Assembly: GCA_963513935.1 (NCBI GenBank)
Contig: OY740772.1
Coordinates: forward strand, 105,237,989-105,301,988
DNA length: 64,000 nt
Direction of reading: 5' to 3'
Source of the DNA: Aphrophora alni
Taxonomy: Eukaryota > Arthropoda > Insecta > Hemiptera > Aphrophoridae
This document shows positions 22,591 through 34,430 of this stretch, in pieces (the stretch's first letter is position 1; each line of letters opens with the position of its first letter). The notes under the pieces were generated by a model. That model did not search any database and was not told where the DNA came from. It worked only from the letters and a program-made list of their open reading frames with translations. A program made the position numbers and the translations under genes.

Positions 22591-22864
22591 TTTTTACCAT
22601 AAATAATTAGAAACGCAACCATCGGCTGATATTGAAATTATACTTTTGAATCACCAATAAATATTTACGTGTTTGGTAAATATAAACAATTGTAACATAT
22701 AAAAAGTTGTAAATGTTATCTTAATCGATCCCTTAACTATCAGTAAAATTAAAGTAAACTATTTTGAGAGTGGCAAATTTTTGGAAGAAAATAATTGGTG
22801 CATTTTGTTGTTATAATAATAGCGATGTGTAGATATTGTTTTTTAAACAAGGACATGATTTTAA

Positions 22865-23100
22865 TTAACGAATTCTCTGGTCACTGTTTTTGAAAGAGCA
22901 AATCAACATTCATTGCAATTAAAACAGGTTTGTTGTGTAATGAATGTAGCATTTTGTCTGTATTTTTATAATATCCCAGTTGACATGTCTCTAACTACTG
23001 TAAAAATAATTAAATATAAATTCAATATGGATTCTTTAGAGAAGTAACACCAATCAGATACTGTTGTTTCCGTCGCAGTAAGAAATAGTTTTGTATTGCA
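22865..23100 (+). repeat. Dispersed repeat R2, copy 3
   Basis: Shares ACGAATTCTCTGGTCAC, an ATTCATTGCA block, AATATCCCAGTTGACATGT and CAGATACTGTTGTTTCC with the other R2 copies, in the same order. Confidence 0.6.
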
Positions 23101-23212
23101 CCATTAAACTAAAGATTCATCGTCTTGGTTTCAATTAATTTTGAAATACGTTTAACAATATTATATAATGTAGTTCTTATGTTATACTTTTGAGGTCTAA
23201 ATTGTTATTATA

Positions 23213-23690
23213 TGGGGCTTTCCATTAACTGCACAAGCACAGTAACTTATTAAGCTTAGCTGTAACAGGGTTTAATTAACTTACAAACACAACTTTAAAA
23301 TGAGAATATTTTGCTGAATTTAATGTATGAAAAATATCCCACATAACATTCAGTATAAACACATAAAATTGATTAAAATGGAATTTACTCTATTGTAAAA
23401 AATATTTACTAACTTGATTATTGAATAGTTTAACTCACACGTTCAAACTATAAATATTAAGTATTTATTAAAACTTAGGATTTGTTCTATAATACAATTT
23501 ACAACCAAAAATATAGTCTTAAAATCTACATATATATTATAATTCGTAAAATACTGTTCAAGTATGTATGTATGGCCCTGAAGTACATTGATAATAATAT
23601 TTGTGTAGCATAATATGTTAATACAATTTGACTTTAAAAATTTCAATTTAATAAATCCTTAACAATTTTACTATGGGGAATATCACTAAA
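23213..23690 (+). repeat. Dispersed repeat R3, copy 2
   Basis: Diverged direct counterpart of 3313-3830, with matching CTGCACAA, AAACTTAGG, TTTACAACC and GGGGAATATCAC landmarks. Confidence 0.5.
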
Positions 23691-24109
23691 TTAGAAACCG
23701 TGTAACTATTACTATTTTTGATGTTACTATTACTTTTAGTATTTGATGAACAATGAGCACCGTGTTATACTAGCTGTATTAACACATTTTGTATTTAATC
23801 TTGGGTTAGATCCATCTCTTTTATTTTTCACAGTATATAAATATCAATGCCTACCACTTTTCCACCACTAAACCTATAGCTCTCAGAATATCTTCTCTAC
23901 TCTTCCCACAAAAATAAGTTTTTTCTTTTATTTTCATACTCATCTGCTGTTTTAAAAAAAATACTGTTGACCAAGCAGAAACATTGAACCCACATTGTTC
24001 ATTACAACGATTACCGTTATAACAGCATTTCCATAAAAATATAAGTTAAATAAACAATACACTTTTTGCTTAAATTACTTTGATATTTCCCTTTGTTTTT
24101 TAAAAGGTT

Positions 24110-24345
24110 ATTTAAAAAACTCTCGCCATCATAGAGTTTTAAACAATACGATAAAATGAGCATAAAATAAAGACCTGACTCTTGAATACTCTCAGTCAGG
24201 ATCGGAAAATTACAAGAGTTGGTCAAGAGAGACCTGATAGAAGAGATGAAAAAGAGGGCTGTAACCTAAGCCTGAACGAAAATAGGTGTAGATCCAGCTA
24301 GGTTTCTTCTGGATTGCCAAGCCTTTACGAACTAAATGAGCACCT
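24110..24345 (+). repeat. Dispersed repeat R1, copy 5
   Basis: A well-preserved copy: CTCTCGCCATCAT, GCATAAAATAAAGACC, TTGAATACTCT, TTGGTCAAGAGAGACCTGAT, GTGTAGATCCAGCTAGG and GGATTGCCAAGCC all appear in order. Confidence 0.7.
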
Positions 24346-24349
24346 CAAA

Positions 24350-25160
24350 GTTGAGTGATTTTAAATACAGCTTATATTTATTAATACTTTTAAATATATT
24401 TTAGGCCCACCTTTTTCTAAAACAACTAACTTAATAACTACAGTAGTAAAATTATAGAAACACTAAAACTATCCAGACACCTCTACTTTATTTAAAAACA
24501 ACGCTATCCATTTAATTTCTATAAAATAGAAATATACTATTTATAAAAAATGTTGATAATACTATTTCTTAGTTAATTTTGTTTAAAATTAGTTACTCCT
24601 TTTAATAGCTTTAATGGCTTTAATAGCTTAAGGCACCATAAGTAATTAATACAGACTAATATAAAATCATAATTGTAAAATTCCTGAGCCGAGAATCATG
24701 GTTATGGCTCCGAGATAAATATTTTATCCGAGGTTGCTCTATTATGAGACCAACTGAATTTGAATTTATTTTTGTATATTCTATTTAGAATGAACTAAAT
24801 TTACTGAAATTCTCATTCCAATAAATCAAATGATATCAATTTCACATTTATTTACATATTTTAAATTATTTAAGTTATCTTAAATTGAAGAGATATTGAA
24901 GTAATATATACAGATATTCCTTAAAATATAAAACATCTTAGATGTAATTTCCGTTCACATAAGTTAATACACTTCCATTAATACGAGTTCTATTAATTAA
25001 ACACTTTATACTTGTAAATCTTCTTTCGCAGAAATTTTAAATCTTACATCTTCCTTTTTTACACTCATTCCTTCAATTTTCTCCCTTTTCAACTAAGATC
25101 CAGTAAGACACAAACCATCAAATAAAATATGTACGAACAATAATTAATAACATATAAAAT
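24350..25160. other. AT-rich DNA, nothing recognised
   Basis: No coding or RNA features seen between R1 copy 5 and the mariner-type element. Confidence 0.4.
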
Positions 25161-25164
25161 TATA

Positions 25165-25455
25165 CGGGGTGTATATAAAGTCCCGCACGGGCTTAATATT
25201 TTCTAAACGACAACAGATAAATCAATAAGATTTGGTACATCAACACCACACCTAAAAATCTACTTTTTTAAGGAACTATCAATTTTCTGTCATATCATGG
25301 GGACGTCCCGCAAGGAGTCTGAAGGAAATCTTAAATAGGAGCATAGGTCAATATGCACATCATTTTAAAGGGCTTAGCTAGCAGAGTTTAATGCCGCAAA
25401 CCGCATTCAAAAAGGTTGATCCAGTACAAAATGGCGGCTGTTCAAAGGTTTTATT
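25165..25455 (+). repeat. Left terminal inverted repeat of mariner-type element
   Basis: 291 bp, matching the reverse complement of 26392-26682. Contains the terminal GGGTGTATATAAAGTCC, CATATCATGGGGACGTCCCG and GCCGCAAACCGCATTC blocks. Confidence 0.95.
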
Positions 25456-25485
25456 GGAAAACAGATGTTTACTTACCAAATGTTT

Positions 25486-26038
25486 TCAGAGTAAATACAC
25501 GAACTGTTCAACTCCAGTTATTTGACAGTTGGAAAGACGCACATAAAAACTATTAAGAGAATTTTGCAGGGCAACTTGAGGAATTGCCTGACATTCTTGA
25601 AGTATTCTTTGTCTCAGTTGATTTACATTTTGAGGCTTTGTTTTGTAGACGTTGTCCTTAAGGTAACCCCAAACAAAGTAGTCTAATGGAGACAGATCTG
25701 GTGAACGCGCTGGCCATTCTAACAGACTTAACAGAGATGTCATGAGTTTGTGCTGCTGAGCGTAGGGACTCGTGCGGGTTCTCAATAAATGACTGCAAGA
25801 CATCTAAAGAGTTTTCTTCGTTTGTTGCAGTAGCGGGCCTTCCTGATCTAGGACGATCGGAAACACTTCCTGTTTCCATAAAGTGTTCAACAGTTCTCCC
25901 TACAGTTGTTCTAGAAATCGGCTGCCTCTCGGGGAAGTAGTCATTAAATAAATGGCACGCTTCCTCGTGTGATCGTCTGTTGTTTCTCCAACCAACCATC
26001 ATAAGAAGTGTTATAAGTTCACGTTCGTTAAGCGACAT
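25486..26038 (-). pseudogene. Collapsed mariner-type transposase: N-terminal HTH joined to C-terminal DDE tail
   Basis: The N-terminal part starts with ATG at 26036-26038 and reads MSLNERELITLLMMVGWRNN, then an HTH region with HLFNDYFPERQPISRTTVGR and a GSVSDRPRSGRPATAT linker, typical of the insect DUF4817-type helix-turn-helix of Tc1/mariner-like proteins. At about 25715-25730 the reading jumps to another frame, giving LLEWPARSPDLSPLDYFVWG, YLKDNVYKTKP and a C-terminus ending at the stop at 25486-25488. The last box carries the third catalytic Asp (SPDLsPLD). The first two catalytic Asp boxes and everything between are absent. The two parts total about 180 residues against roughly 350 in full-length relatives. 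The junction is one internal deletion with a frame change, so no active enzyme can be made. The HTH half could still be translated as a DNA-binding fragment. Confidence 0.9.
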
Positions 26039-26391
26039 AGTGTTGTTGAAGAACTACAAGCAATAGTACAAACTTGTTTGTACTAACGCGCACTTACAGA
26101 AAGGTTGGACAGCACTACTAAAACAAGAAAACTAGAATAGCCTACTATGAATGACTGGCTAATATGAAAGTCCAAACGGCAACCCAAAGATAAGAACTTT
26201 CTAATTGTTACTATTACCAGGTTTTCCCCGTTATCAATAAGTTAGGACCAAATTTGTAACCCTTGAGGATAACTAACGTCATAATTCACTTCTCTATTGA
26301 CACGCATAATGTAGTATTTAGCTGCAGTATTCATTTAGTTGCAGTTTTGCTTTAATGGGATTGTGGCTACTGTACTAATAAAATGTAACAA

Positions 26392-26682
26392 AATAAAACC
26401 TTTGAACAGCCGCCATTTTGTACTGGATCAACCTTTTTGAATGCGGTTTGCGGCATTAAACTCTGCTAGCTAAGCCCTTTAAAATGATGTGCATATTGCC
26501 CTATGCTCCTATTTAAGATTTCCTTCTGACTCCTTGCGGGACGTCCCCATGATATGACAGAAAATTGATAGTTCCTTTAAAAAGTAGATTTTTAGGTGTG
26601 GTGTTGATGTACCAAATCTTATTGATTTATCTGTTGTCGTTTAGAAAATATTAAGCCCGTGCGGGACTTTATATACACCCTG
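26392..26682 (-). repeat. Right terminal inverted repeat of mariner-type element
   Basis: Mirror of 25165-25455. Differences from the left arm include the second base of the terminus, one base in the TTTTTTAA run, one base in GAGTCTGAAG and one in the TAGGTCAATA block. Confidence 0.95.
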
Positions 26683-26689
26683 TATAATT

Positions 26690-27290
26690 AAATATGATCA
26701 CTATTTCTTCTGATTTTTTTATCACTTATAAAAATTAGATGTATAATTTTTCAATTATTATAATTCTACGAATTTTGTAAATTCTTGCATTGAACACATT
26801 TCGCTTTACAATTGCAGAAAAGTGATAACATCTGTTCGCTCCCATGATTGTTTGCTGGTTTCATGAAGTTTTAAAAGTTGTACCTCTATCGTAAATGAAA
26901 TTCAATTTAGCTTGACTTGACTTGAAAGTTTCCAGCTCAGTTGCCATATTGAGAACTTACTTTAATTTGTTTTATAAAGCTCGTAAAACACAATAAGGGC
27001 CCTGATGATCAATATTCAATTATAGTTTTAACAAATATAATTAATTTACGTTAATTTGCTATTTTTATAACAAGATTTAAAAGGTCTCTACTGTGCAAAT
27101 TAAAAGAATAAAGAAGAAATTATGTTGCATTTAAAAAAAAAATGTAATAACATGGTAACCCTACTTTGTTTTAATTAAATATAGCAAAATTTAAAAGTCA
27201 AAACTTTAATCCAATTACATTTTTTTGTCTTGTTGTTTAATGGAAAAAAAATCGGTCATTATAATAAAGGAGGAAAACCATAAAATAAAA
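26690..27290. other. AT-rich DNA, nothing recognised
   Basis: No coding or RNA features identified. Confidence 0.4.
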
Positions 27291-27299
27291 ACTTCTAAC

Positions 27300-27562
27300 A
27301 TCCCTTCTCCGGGGGTCACTGTAGCGACTACGGGCTTGACAATTCCTAGGATCCTAGCTGGATCTACACTTTTTTTCTTCATGTTCTCGTGTATTAGATC
27401 TTTTTCTTTTCATCTTTCTTATCGGATCTCTCTTAACGAACTCTTGAATTATTTTCTTACCGCGATTCTATTAGAATATTAAAGGACTAGAAATCTTACT
27501 TTTGTATTATTTCTTCCCTTTTTTATAAGGCGATGATAACCGAGAGGTTTACGCTTTTAAAC
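27300..27562 (-). repeat. Dispersed repeat R1, copy 6 (inverted)
   Basis: The reverse complement begins AAACCTCTCGGTTATCATCG at 27562 and ends with the CCCGTAGTCGCTAC...GGGGT block near 27310. It faces the partial R1 copy at 27575-27725, giving a tail-out inverted pair. The open frame 27225-27482 is covered by the repeat. Confidence 0.7.
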
Positions 27563-27574
27563 AACAACAAAAAA

Positions 27575-27725
27575 TTAATTGCAAGGAAAAGGACGAGAGT
27601 ACTAGATAGGAATGATGAAAGAGGGGGATGTAAGCCAAGGTTACATGAAAAAAAGTTATAGATTCAACTGGCTCCTTTGGGGTTGTCTAGCCCTTACTCA
27701 ATAAAGTGAGCCCCTAAGGGTTATC
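27575..27725 (+). repeat. Dispersed repeat R1, copy 7 (3' part)
   Basis: Contains GTACTAGATAGGAATGATGA, GGTTACATGAAAAAAAG, GATTCAACTGGCTCC, GGGTTGTCTAGCCC and AAGTGAGCCCCTAAGG. The 5' half is missing or replaced. Confidence 0.6.
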
Positions 27726-27729
27726 CTAA

Positions 27730-29610
27730 CTATATTTTATTATTTTGAATAAGTAACGAAATAACTATTTTGTGTCTGTAGAGAATTTTTTAAAATTATG
27801 AATTACAACCATACAAAGAAAATCAATGCTAAATAAAACATAATCTCAGGCAATTCTTGCTATTTACATTTTGTTTAGAATTTATTTTGATTATAATATT
27901 TTTTACAGAATCACAGACATTGATTAAATTTGAAGCTTTGTTCTTGTCCTAATATAGACAAACTTTCATCGTGTCTTTATACATAATTCCCTAAATTCTT
28001 ACTAATATACTATTCGATATTAAAACAAATTATTTCTCGTATATTTTATATGTTAAAAAAATCTTAATAAACAATAAATTTATGTTTTGATATTTCCAAC
28101 AAGCACGCGATATTAATCAACGATTTTTGTATTACATGATTATTTTAAAAGGCAAATTAACATTGATTAAATTACATGAGTGTTACAACGTTAATAAGTT
28201 CTAATACAAAAGAAATCAGTGCAATAAATAAAACGTGATTATCAGAGATAAAAAAGAAGGTATTTGTAATAATTATTTCAACAACTGATAAAATTTCGTA
28301 AACAATTTAAAACTATCCGATTTAATAAATTCTCTTACATACTCTATATCAGGTGAGATAAAAACAAATTCCTAGTCATAATTGTATTGAAAATACTTCA
28401 AATAGGGTTCAATTCAATTTATATTTACTGACTATAGTCACAGAAATTTATTTATAAAACTTGATTAATATTGAAAAACATTTTACTGATGTCATCTATA
28501 TCTCCGTTACTTTCCAGTCTTAATTTTCCAAAAAGTTTATACAGTAAGTAACATAGAAACAAATTGTGTTAATTAGACTAATTTGAAATTGTATAAATTT
28601 ATAACATTCATACCAGATATCTGATTTACATATTGCATTATAATGTAATGAGATATGCAATGATTATAATCAGAATTAATACCAAATTGTAAATTATGAA
28701 AGTATGAAGCAAAGTGTATACTAATTGCCTGAACTATTGTAATAAATCCAACCAAACAATTTATAAGGTCGATATAATAAGGTCGCATGCCGGATTGCAA
28801 TTTCAAGCACAGTGCCAGGGGAATTAACTAATTGGAATCATGTTCTAGTTATAAAAAAAATATCTAATCATTGATACCTTAACCCAAACTGTGCTGTTTA
28901 AAAAATGTAATCGATATGACTTTACAAAAAAATTAACTTTTAAGTTAAAAAGAAAATTTATCATAATATAATTTTCCTTAGATGTAATAATTTATTATTA
29001 CTGAGACAATTTTATTACAAACTTATAATTCCGTTACCGCGTTTAACAGCTTACTTCGTAATTTCGTACACTTTGTTAATGTAAAAGTGACTGTAGGACT
29101 TAAATATACATCTTACGTATCAATACAACACAATCTTCTTAGCATAGTTTTAAAATTTATCGAACAATAATTTTATTATCATTTGTATCTTTTAATTTAT
29201 TCTTTAAATTAGATAGTTAACTAACTGTACGACAGTTACCATCGAAAACAAAGTGGTTTGATTATTTATATAAACACAATACGAGTAACACTAGTAGGAC
29301 AGAATTTATGAATGAATAAGGCGAGACTGCACTGTTAAAATTTGTAAAAGAGCTCATTCTATTTAAAAACATTACATTTTACTTTCCTACTAATCAATTA
29401 CGGTACGTTGTATGTATGATTATTAGCTTGTAAATTACTTCATAAATTTGTAGTTTTATGAAAAATAAACAAAAGATCAATAATTTTATATTAAAAATAA
29501 TATGGTTTACCACTTCTAATATAAATATACCTTGTTATTAACAGTTTTCATGGTTCATTTACAAAAAAAAAAATAGTTTTCGTTTTCAGAAAAAGGAAAT
29601 TGAATATTTT
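27730..29610. other. AT-rich DNA, nothing recognised
   Basis: Nearly 1.9 kb with no identifiable coding sequence or repeat. The minus-strand frame at 28573-28806 has no recognisable motif. Confidence 0.4.
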
Positions 29611-29619
29611 TCGAATATA

Positions 29620-30350
29620 GAGTGCAATATAAAGTCCCTTGCCCCCTACTTCTTACACATTTTATATCATATTGTTTTTAAATAATACCACCCAATACAA
29701 ATTTAAAAATACAAATTTTTTAAGTGTTTGGGAATTCTAGGAGATCTAGATCTAGGTAAAAGATCTAAGAGTGAACTTAAAAAATCTTAATGCGAATTTT
29801 GTCATACGACATATCGCTTAACACCGTCTTGTTTTCTAAAAACAGTGGTTATATAAAAACTGAAAACGGATTTATCATTAGGTTTAAGTTAGGTTAGGTT
29901 ATGATATATCGAAAAAAGTAAAACCTTTTCTATTTTTTATTCTACCACTGTACCATGTTAAACGATATGTTGCATGACCGCCTTCGCATTACAAATTTCA
30001 GGTCGATTCCTAAATATTAAACCTACTGATATTTCGAAAACGGTAAAACGTTTTTCAGTTTTATTCAACCACAGTTTAATTTTTAAAAAACAAAACAAAA
30101 CAAAAAATAAAATAAAAAAAAACCGTGTTAAACAATAGGCTATGTCGCATGACCACCTTTGCATTAAGGTTTTTGAAATAACTAATAACTAAAATAACTA
30201 TAATATTTTGGACTTAAAGTGATCCCTTAAAATTCCAAATATTTAAATGTTAGTGTTTTTGCATTTTTAATGTGTGATATTAGTTAAAAAACAATCTGAT
30301 ATAAAATGTGGGGGGAAAAAATGGAGAAAGGTACTTTAAAATCATCTTGT
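29620..30350. mobile_element. Fold-back element with inverted and duplicated interior
   Basis: The left part (29625-29720) is the inverted counterpart of 30235-30350; ATATAAAATGTG near 30298 mirrors CACATTTTATATCAT near 29656. The interior has a unit with TTAAACGATATGTTGCATGA and CCGCCTTCGCATTA at 29957-29992, repeated directly at about 30125-30167 and inverted at about 29795-29830. The window start (1-70) shares the right-end sequence. No transposase is seen; the minus-strand frame 29958-30164 is part of the repeat. Confidence 0.55.
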
Positions 30351-30918
30351 ATAAATATTACAAGAGAGCAAGGTAGTTTAGTTGCGAAAACGCCCTATGA
30401 TGTAACAATAGTTTTGACTATTGAACCGTTAACGGTCACAAAGGTTCGAGCTCAGTTTATATTTTAATTTTCTGCATATTAGTTTAACAGTCACAAAAAT
30501 TGTAAGCAAAATATACCAGTCCTACTTTTGTTTTAGGTAAACTACCAGTAAAGTTTGAGAAATTACATCATATTATATTTAAAATGTATGTAAAAATGTT
30601 TTTAAAGTGATTAAAAAAGATTAATCCAGGATTCAAAACTGTGAGTCAATAAAAACTATCAATTTTGATGTGTCATAAAACATTTAAAGTTTTTTAATAA
30701 TATCAGAAACAGTTTACTAACTAAAAAAAATTTATAAATCGTCATTTTATCCACGTACATAATAATATGGACTTTTATATATAATTTGTAATATTACTGG
30801 TATGAAATATGCGATAATTTTCGGTTTAAAATAGCCCATCTATCCTGCACACTTTCTTACTTCTCAGCACATCCTTCTTCTACCAATGTATTGAATCATC
30901 TAATGTTAGCACACATAT

Positions 30919-31119
30919 TTGATAGGATAAAACTTGAACACAAATCTTCACAAATAGTGCGTTTATTTATTCAAAGCGTGTTTCAACCACAAAGTCACCA
31001 TCTTCGGTGATGATTTTTATCCGAGTGAATGATTGAAGATTACGACTTTGATGTTGAAAAGCGTTTGACTAAATAAACGCTATATTTGTGAGAATTTGTG
31101 TCAAGTTTAATCTATCAAG
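30919..31119. repeat. Short fold-back, about 80-bp arms
   Basis: Arms 30919-31000 and 31041-31119 are imperfect reverse complements (TTGATAGGATAAAACTTGA against TCAAGTTTAATCTATCAA). The reverse strand holds CCGAAGATGGTGAC...GTTGAAAC, a degenerate relative of the hammerhead-like strings. The layout matches the fold-backs at 3942-4211 and 37861-38215. Confidence 0.7.
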
Positions 31120-31419
31120 TTTATCATCTCACAACTAAAGCTCAATATTGATTTAAAAAGTTACTTTTTTAAAAATTTTGTCCCTCTTTATGGTAACGTA
31201 CTTATTTTTATCTGGAAACAAAATTGAATAATATTACCATTTTATATGATCTTCACCAAGACGTCTTACTATTTCCCAAATTTATCCCCACTTTACAATT
31301 TTTATAGGCATTGTTTAGTTTTAAACTTCTTTTACAAAACATTATTTTTTTTACAACTAATACCTTAAAAGTTTTATTTTCCGACGATAAGTCTAACTGT
31401 ATATTTTAAGAGTTAAGTA

Positions 31420-31560
31420 ATTTAAACTTTTTTAAATAATCTAACTGCCTCCTTTCTAATTGCTTTACACTGTTTGTCATACCCCTAGTCTTGAAAATAC
31501 TTTTTCTAGTCTTTATAAACACTGACCTTCCAGTTATTTCATAAACCTTGCAGTACTTTC
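31420..31560 (-). pseudogene. Possible non-LTR retrotransposon endonuclease to RT linker relic
   Basis: The minus strand contains GYDKQCKAIRKEAVRLFKKV, preceded by a TAG where Trp would be expected. The pattern W(y/f)DxeCkxAirxkxxa is usual in the linker between the endonuclease and reverse transcriptase domains of non-LTR elements. Only about 22 residues match, so this is tentative. Confidence 0.35.
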
Positions 31561-32480
31561 TAACTAAAATAACATAACTGATGTTAATTCTAATTTAGTA
31601 TTTGATGACTTTTCATTTTTGAAACGCTAGATCCTAGCTGAAAAAGCTAGTAATTTTGTTTTCGATTAAAATTATAAAATACTTTACATAATTACATACC
31701 TTTTTCTAACAATTTGCTGCTCGCAGTCCTCTATCTCCGTTTGCGGTGATGAGAGTTTTGCCAGTTTAGTCAAGCATTGTAGATCCGATATAAAATAGCT
31801 TTATTGCAATATTTTTATTTTAAGCCGCTTCAATGTTTAACATAAATTTACATCAAAATACACAACACAAAAACACAAACACTTTACAAGCGTTTGTCCA
31901 TTTTAAATTAAAAGTTTTGTTTGTTGTGCACTCGTGTGTTGTTGCAATATAACTATTTTATATGGGTTCGACAACACCTGAATAAATACAGTAGGAGAAA
32001 CGATTGTTACATCAAAATGTGAAAACAGGACTTCGAGCCAGTCCAGTCTGGTAAAATGAGACATGTTTTGATATATGTGTTCCCCCTCACCATGTTTCAG
32101 ACACATCCGGAAAACTGTTCTTTCAAAGTTAATGTGTCATTAATCTTATCCAATAAGAACCAGAAATAAGACATCAAAAAAGCCTTGTTGCATTTGTCTA
32201 ATCTTTCTTATCAAAAAACACAATTTTATAATAGAAAAGAATAATTTAATAATTTAAGTCAGTTGTATTAAACAGTTGCGGGAAAGAATTAGAAAATCAG
32301 TTACAGAAGTTACATCAATACAGGCGTACGTAATACTATACAGTCATATTATTATACTAACGGGACCAGTGTAAACAGCTAAACCTAATTCAGTTGTGGA
32401 TATGATTGTCATTTGTGAATTAAAAAATTTAAGATTCATTATTTTATCTTTTTATAAACAATTTAAAGGTCAAATATAAT
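31561..32480. other. AT-rich DNA, nothing recognised
   Basis: No features found. The minus-strand frame 31903-32106 shows no domain I know. Confidence 0.35.
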
Positions 32481-32484
32481 TTAA

Positions 32485-33056
32485 AGGTGTTTGTCTAATT
32501 TGCGGAGATAATTCACGGTGTGGTTATATGGAACAAAGTAAAGAAAAACGTTCTTATAAACATATGTCCGAAAACGCTTGTTTTACCAGTTATCCGCCAT
32601 TTGTTTTACTAAATCATTTATATCTCCAGTGCGGCTTAACCAATTGAGTTGAAAATATGCACTTTAGTCGTCAGTATAAAGACATAGTTTTACAAAAATA
32701 ATAAACTTATTCCAGTAATAATCTGTTTCAAAATGGCGGACATTTTGAAAATGTTTAATAAAATAACTTGAAATGAGTTATTTTCGTTTGAAATATTTAA
32801 ATGACCGTCATTTTGAAACGGAATGTTTGAACAAGTAGATTTTTTTTTTCAAAGTAGGTCCTTATTCGTGAGTACCACGCGAAATTTCATCTTAATCATT
32901 TGAGACGTTTTGGAGATATAAATTGTTTAATAAAACAAAAACAAAATGGCGAATAACTGGTAACAAAGCTTATTCGGACATATGTTTATAGGAACTTTAT
33001 TCTTAATTTTGATCCATATACCCCCTGAATTATCTCCGCGCATTACACAAACACTC
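32485..33056. mobile_element. Fold-back element of the ATGGCGGC group
   Basis: Left GTGTTTGT, GCGGAGATAATTCA, AAACATATGTCCGAA and CCAGTTATCCGCCATTTTGT-like blocks are mirrored on the right as TTCGGACATATGTTTATA, AATGGCGAATAACTGG, GAATTATCTCCGCG and ACAAACACT. Central CAAAATGGCGGACATTTTG (32729-32747) is mirrored by a CCGTCATTTTGAAA block near 32812. About 570 bp in total with no transposase. Confidence 0.75.
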
Positions 33057-33059
33057 TAT

Positions 33060-34330
33060 ATAGACATTCTATTTGTATATTCTGTTAGTTTATGGGACAA
33101 TTGTATTACGATAGACTTAAAGGTAGTAAGGGATTCTTGTTGCATTACTTGTCCCTTAACTTCTCACCAGTCCCTTAAAGGGTGTATACAATCGTTGGAT
33201 AAACTACTTTATATTATTGGGTTATATACGTAATAATATCTATGAGTTATTATTGGATAAACTATTTTGGGTCTTGGGAAATATTATTATATAGGTGTTC
33301 CAGCAATGCATAGTGAACGATATACATTGAACTCATTCCTTAAACAAATATCTCCTTTTTTTGTTTGTTTTATGTAAATTACTAACAAAATTATTAAATT
33401 TCATTAGACATAAACAAAACATTATAACAGTGTTACTCTCTTCCAGATGTTATAAATTGTCCAGTATTTTACAACTTCTAGATAGAAATATAAGTTGGAT
33501 GGTAAAAGTTTTATAAAAGGATTATAGAAACTATACCATAGTATAAAATAATGACTTTGGTGAACACCTTGTTAATTCAAATCATTTACAAATAGTTATT
33601 TTAACCTGAAAATATACCACAAATATCAATGAGAAAAATTATTGAACATTCTGATCAGTGACAGATTAAATCTAACAAGGAAAACCGTTCTAATATGGTT
33701 CTGAATGATGAATTGAGCTTTTCCTCGAATTCAATACACGACAGCTTTGTTGAACACGAAGATAATCTTCCATATATGACCTTCTTAACTATTTATATAT
33801 TTTATACTTTTACCTGTGTTACTTGTTTAATTATTATGTTCTATTTGCATTTGTATGTGTGTATATAAATATATTTGGTTATTATTTCTTAAAGTCTTTA
33901 TTTAATGTTATTAATAACAATAACTAAAGGAATATCATTTATAAAATAATTATTACTTAATTCGCTGCTCATTCTCCAAGTTTGTGTTTATTTGTGAATA
34001 ATTATTTCATCAACAGAATTATTTTACTATTTCAGTACCGATTTATCTATTTCGCATTGAGGAGTTTCAATTGCGTCACCGTAGTAAAAAAAAATCTCAA
34101 ACTTTGGAACACCCTGTGTAATAATATTTGCTAGGCCATAAATAAAGTAGTGTATTCAGCTTTTCAGGTACCGTACCTTAGATTGTTGCATTAACTACTG
34201 TAAAACACAAAAATTTAACCACAAATTTAAGCTCTAGGACACATATCTTTTGTTACATTTTGGAAAAAGCTTAATGTACAAGATTTGCAACATTGCATTG
34301 TTATTGTTTTCCAATAATGTTTGTCATCGA
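33060..34330. other. AT-rich DNA with unpaired transposon-like termini
   Basis: A TAGGTGTTCCAG string at 33293 and a GGAACACCCTGTG string at 34108 look like opposing termini of a fold-back element, but the sequence between and the arms do not pair well by eye, so no element is called. Confidence 0.3.
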
Positions 34331-34332
34331 AG

Positions 34333-34430
34333 GTTTAAAGGTGAAAACTTCTAATCACATCTTTATTTTAAAAAAAGAAGAAAACAAATTGAAATAAAGA
34401 CATCTATCTTTCGAATACTGCTGTAATTAT
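34333..34430 (+). repeat. Dispersed repeat R1, copy 8 (5' part)
   Basis: TTTAAAGGTGAAAACTTCTA, ATCACATC and AAATAAAGACATCTATC followed by TTTCGAATACT match the first third of R1. Confidence 0.5.

Larger units (their letters stand above)
25165..26682 (-). mobile_element. Mariner-type DNA transposon, internally deleted, 291-bp terminal inverted repeats
   Basis: Arms 25165-25455 and 26392-26682 are reverse complements with about four mismatches in 291 bp. Ends read C(G/A)GGGTGTATATAAAGTCC and are bordered by TA at 25163-25164 and 26683-26684, the target duplication of Tc1/mariner elements. Between the arms lies a collapsed transposase frame on the minus strand. Arm identity near 99% shows this copy moved recently, yet it lacks two catalytic residues, so it was presumably mobilised by an intact relative elsewhere. 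The arms include AAATGGCGGC (25429-25438 and mirrored at 26409-26418), shared with other fold-back elements here. Confidence 0.93.

Noticed and set aside
33293..34120. Fold-back element between TAGGTGTTCC and GGAACACCCTG termini
   Set aside because: Beyond the first dozen bases the arms do not pair and no shared internal blocks were found.
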